A DNA stretch of 64,000 bases from NCBI GenBank assembly GCA_014871385.1, contig CM026427.1, forward strand, positions 15,756,930 through 15,820,929, read 5' to 3'. Shown here piece by piece: positions 61,681 through 64,000 of this stretch; the first letter of the stretch is position 1, and each line of letters begins with the position of its first letter. A program made the translations under genes and the position numbers. Origin of the DNA: Ceratodon purpureus (taxonomy: Eukaryota; Streptophyta; Bryopsida; Pseudoditrichales; Ditrichaceae). Below the pieces are notes generated by a model, which was not told the origin of the DNA, did no database searches, and worked only from the letters and a program-made list of their open reading frames with translations.

Positions 61681-62617
61681 TTAACCCCTAAAGGTCCAAT
61701 GTGTTTTGATACTTCCAAAACCGAAAACTGCAGATTTTGACCACCGTATGGAAATTGATGTGTGTTTCCAATAAAATTTACATTTATGGTATTTCCAACC
61801 GTAAGATCTTCAACCTAACTACTAGCACCAACACCATGTCAAATTTCAACTTTTGGATCTATACCATTTGTGAGATTATAACGTCCAAAGTATATTGTTA
61901 TTTTTTTTTGACTTTCCTTAAAAGGCATAGTCTAAATGGTGCCAAGGGAGACTTGATGATTGTTACCCCAAAAATTTTGCTCATATTTTTTTCCATGTAG
62001 GTAACTAAGTTGGGCAGCTCCATGAAAAATTTTGAAGAATTATTTTGATTTTTTGGCCTTCATGCAAATTATTTTCCGAAAGCAGGTACAAAATCGTCAA
62101 TATGGTAAAACTTACATAATATTAAAGTTTTTTGGTTTGGAAAAAAAGTGAACAATAAAAACTTACATCTATGAGTTTCTGAATTTTGGAAATTTTTTTT
62201 TGAAAAATTTCTAAATCTCAAATTTTGACAATTTTTGAAAGGAAAAAATGTAAAATTATAGAAAACTTTAAAGCTTGTTCATATAATTTTTGGAGGCTGC
62301 CCTTGTAAAATTGGTAAACTTTTTGGCTTGGTCACTTCGGATTTTGAGTAATGATTTGATTATGAACATATTTGTAAAAAAAATAAAATTGAAAATAAAC
62401 CTAATTTTAAACTGCCCTATTTCGAATTGAAACCTAAAATTTCTAGATGAAGGTTCTAAACTTGGAATTTGTCTTTGATAATTTTACCATGTACACCTTG
62501 CAGTAAGAAGAGCATCCAGTAAAAATCTTAGCCAAAAATATTACTTTTAATTCCTTCAACTAGGCTGCCCGAAATAACAAAAACCCAAATCGAGTTTCTT
62601 GGACCTTTAGGGGTTAA
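61681..62617. mobile_element. TTAACCCC-family TIR element, copy 3
   Basis: Perfect 19-bp ends, TTAACCCCTAAAGGTCCAA and its inverted copy, 937 bp apart. It aligns along most of its length with copy 1 in inverted orientation, including GGAGGCTGCCCTTGTAAAAT and CTAATTTTAAACTGCCC. Non-coding. It has the best preserved ends of the three copies and so is probably the youngest. Confidence 0.85.
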
Positions 62618-64000
62618 AGAATCAACTAGTGCCATTGTCGCTGATTATATCACAATTGTAAACACCAAACAACTCATTGACTCCTATCCTTCTAGTCTTA
62701 TCTTACCATGATCTTTGCTACCTTGTAATAACCAACTTATCTTTGTTATGGTCATTGGATATCATGTGCAAGACATGCGTCATGTCTCCACTTGGACAAG
62801 AATCTTCAAACACATTATGTGATTAATAATGTGGGCAATTATTATTTAGCAAAGTTGAGTAAGGGAGAGAAGAAAAGGTGGAGTGAGTGATGAGTCAAGA
62901 AACAATAAACTGAAGTTAGTGTAAATTGGCAATTTGGCACCCTTTCCTTTATGTTTTCATCATTACTTACTTCATATTCATCCTACTATTGCTATTGGAC
63001 CACACTACTCTTCTTATATTGGTACTACTCTAGTAGTTGGAATTGGCATCAATAGTAACTTGATGATTTGAAGGACCTTTCTGCCTCTTCACAGAACCAC
63101 CATAAACTTACAATGGTTGAAAATGACATTGGTGAACATATTTAGAGGTGGCTTAATGAATCTATGACATGAAAGAGAACCTTCACTTTTGTCATCCGTT
63201 GAAATATGTGCATAGATTGAATATAAGAATAGATTATAGTGGCCCTCAATGGTAGGTTTGTAAAGTGATGCCAGCATTGCCAGATGAAGAGGTTCTTTCT
63301 ATCCTAGTAGTTGAGTGATTGATAGCAATAAGTGGCAACACCAAAGTACACTACTCTTGTTTATAATAACTTATTGTAAACTGACTTTACAAATAACAAC
63401 CTAACAACAATTACTATTCCCACAAATTAACATTTATGTAAAGATTGAAAATTACTCTGAAGATACACAATATGGCCCAAAGAAGTAGTGACCTACATAG
63501 AGGAGTAGGTTGATGAATTGATGCGTGATGGTAAAGAATTCTTACAACCTGACAAACCAAATGACATGCAATGGAGTACACTAGTAGTTGGAGTATAGTA
63601 GAAGCTTGGAGTACAGTAGTACTTTGGGAGCTTGTTGAGAATTTATGTGAGACGAGCCAACCTTTTCTATCACCACATATGAACATTTAAGTATGGTTTG
63701 AACATGACACTAGAATGACACAGAGTGGCAGAGAGAGGTAGTGGCCCACACAAAGGGGTAGGTTGATGAATTGATGAGCGATGGAGAAGACTTTGTCTGT
63801 AATTCAAAACGAACATGCTGTGGGATACAAGAAGTCTTGTAGTTTCGTAACTTTTTGAAAGGCATAAACTAGCCGGCTGAATGGAGTCAGCTAAGTCAGC
63901 AAGATTGACTCGATGCAATGGTATTCCTACCTTCTAGGCACTCAATTCAATACTATGATATATAGGCCACATGGCCTACCTAATGCGTGATTTAGCAATG
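62618..64000. other. Intergenic with a diverged direct duplication
   Basis: Two related blocks (about 63474-63545 and 63721-63795, offset about 247) share AGGTTGATGAATTGATG with AGTAGTG/GGTAGTG upstream. No gene was recognised to the window edge. Confidence 0.55.

Overview
This is a stretch of plant nuclear DNA. Its genes carry many short GT-AG introns. Several families are specific to or typical of land plants: a class III peroxidase, REM-like B3 proteins, a SUVH-type SRA protein, a BAH/TFIIS protein, a plant NPH3/At1g63850-like BTB protein, and a zinc-finger/UBA/PUB protein close to Arabidopsis At1g04850 in length and layout. There is also a tRNA-Val(CAC). The gene style and AT-rich repeat-laden flanks would fit a bryophyte or another non-seed plant, but this is inference; nothing here fixes the species.

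Layout. From 1 to about 19.8 kb the DNA is gene-poor, AT-rich and full of mobile-element debris: a 19-bp minisatellite, a receptor-like-kinase pseudogene, a long hairpin, a Stowaway-like MITE, and a nested cluster. In that cluster two copies of one unknown ~970-bp repeat have each been interrupted. One copy holds a 5'-truncated LINE, itself hit by a MITE; the other holds a hAT-like element, itself hit by a 0.87-kb TIR element. From about 19.8 to 56 kb lies a gene-rich island: an SRA protein with long internal repeats (22.3-26.8 kb, +), a small hypothetical gene (28.1-28.8, -), a zinc-finger/UBA/PUB gene (31.6-36.4, -), a two-domain B3 gene (39.3-41.8, +), a class III peroxidase (44.0-45.3, +), tRNA-Val (45.8, -), a BTB gene (46.2-49.1, -) and a BAH/TFIIS/zinc-ribbon gene (52.4-55.9, +). 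From 56 to 64 kb it is again gene-poor, with possible gene remnants, two sibling 740-bp TIR elements and a third copy of the TTAACCCC-TIR family.

How the genes relate. There is no operon-like or cluster logic; these are independent housekeeping, chromatin and cell-wall genes. Two are putative chromatin readers (SRA for methylated DNA, BAH for histone tails) and one is a B3 DNA-binding protein. That co-location may be chance. The BTB and BAH genes are divergently transcribed from a shared interval near 50.6-52.3 kb.

Most notable: the SRA protein ends just where the Pre-SET/SET domains of SUVH methyltransferases should begin. In front of the SRA it carries 18 tandem 21-residue units, a second 22-residue repeat array, a SUMO-interaction-like motif and five V-K-x-E SUMO-consensus sites, several of them spread by the repeat itself. 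The nested transposons are readable down to their target-site duplications because both repeat copies are present to compare. I see no CRISPR, phage, plasmid or viral system.
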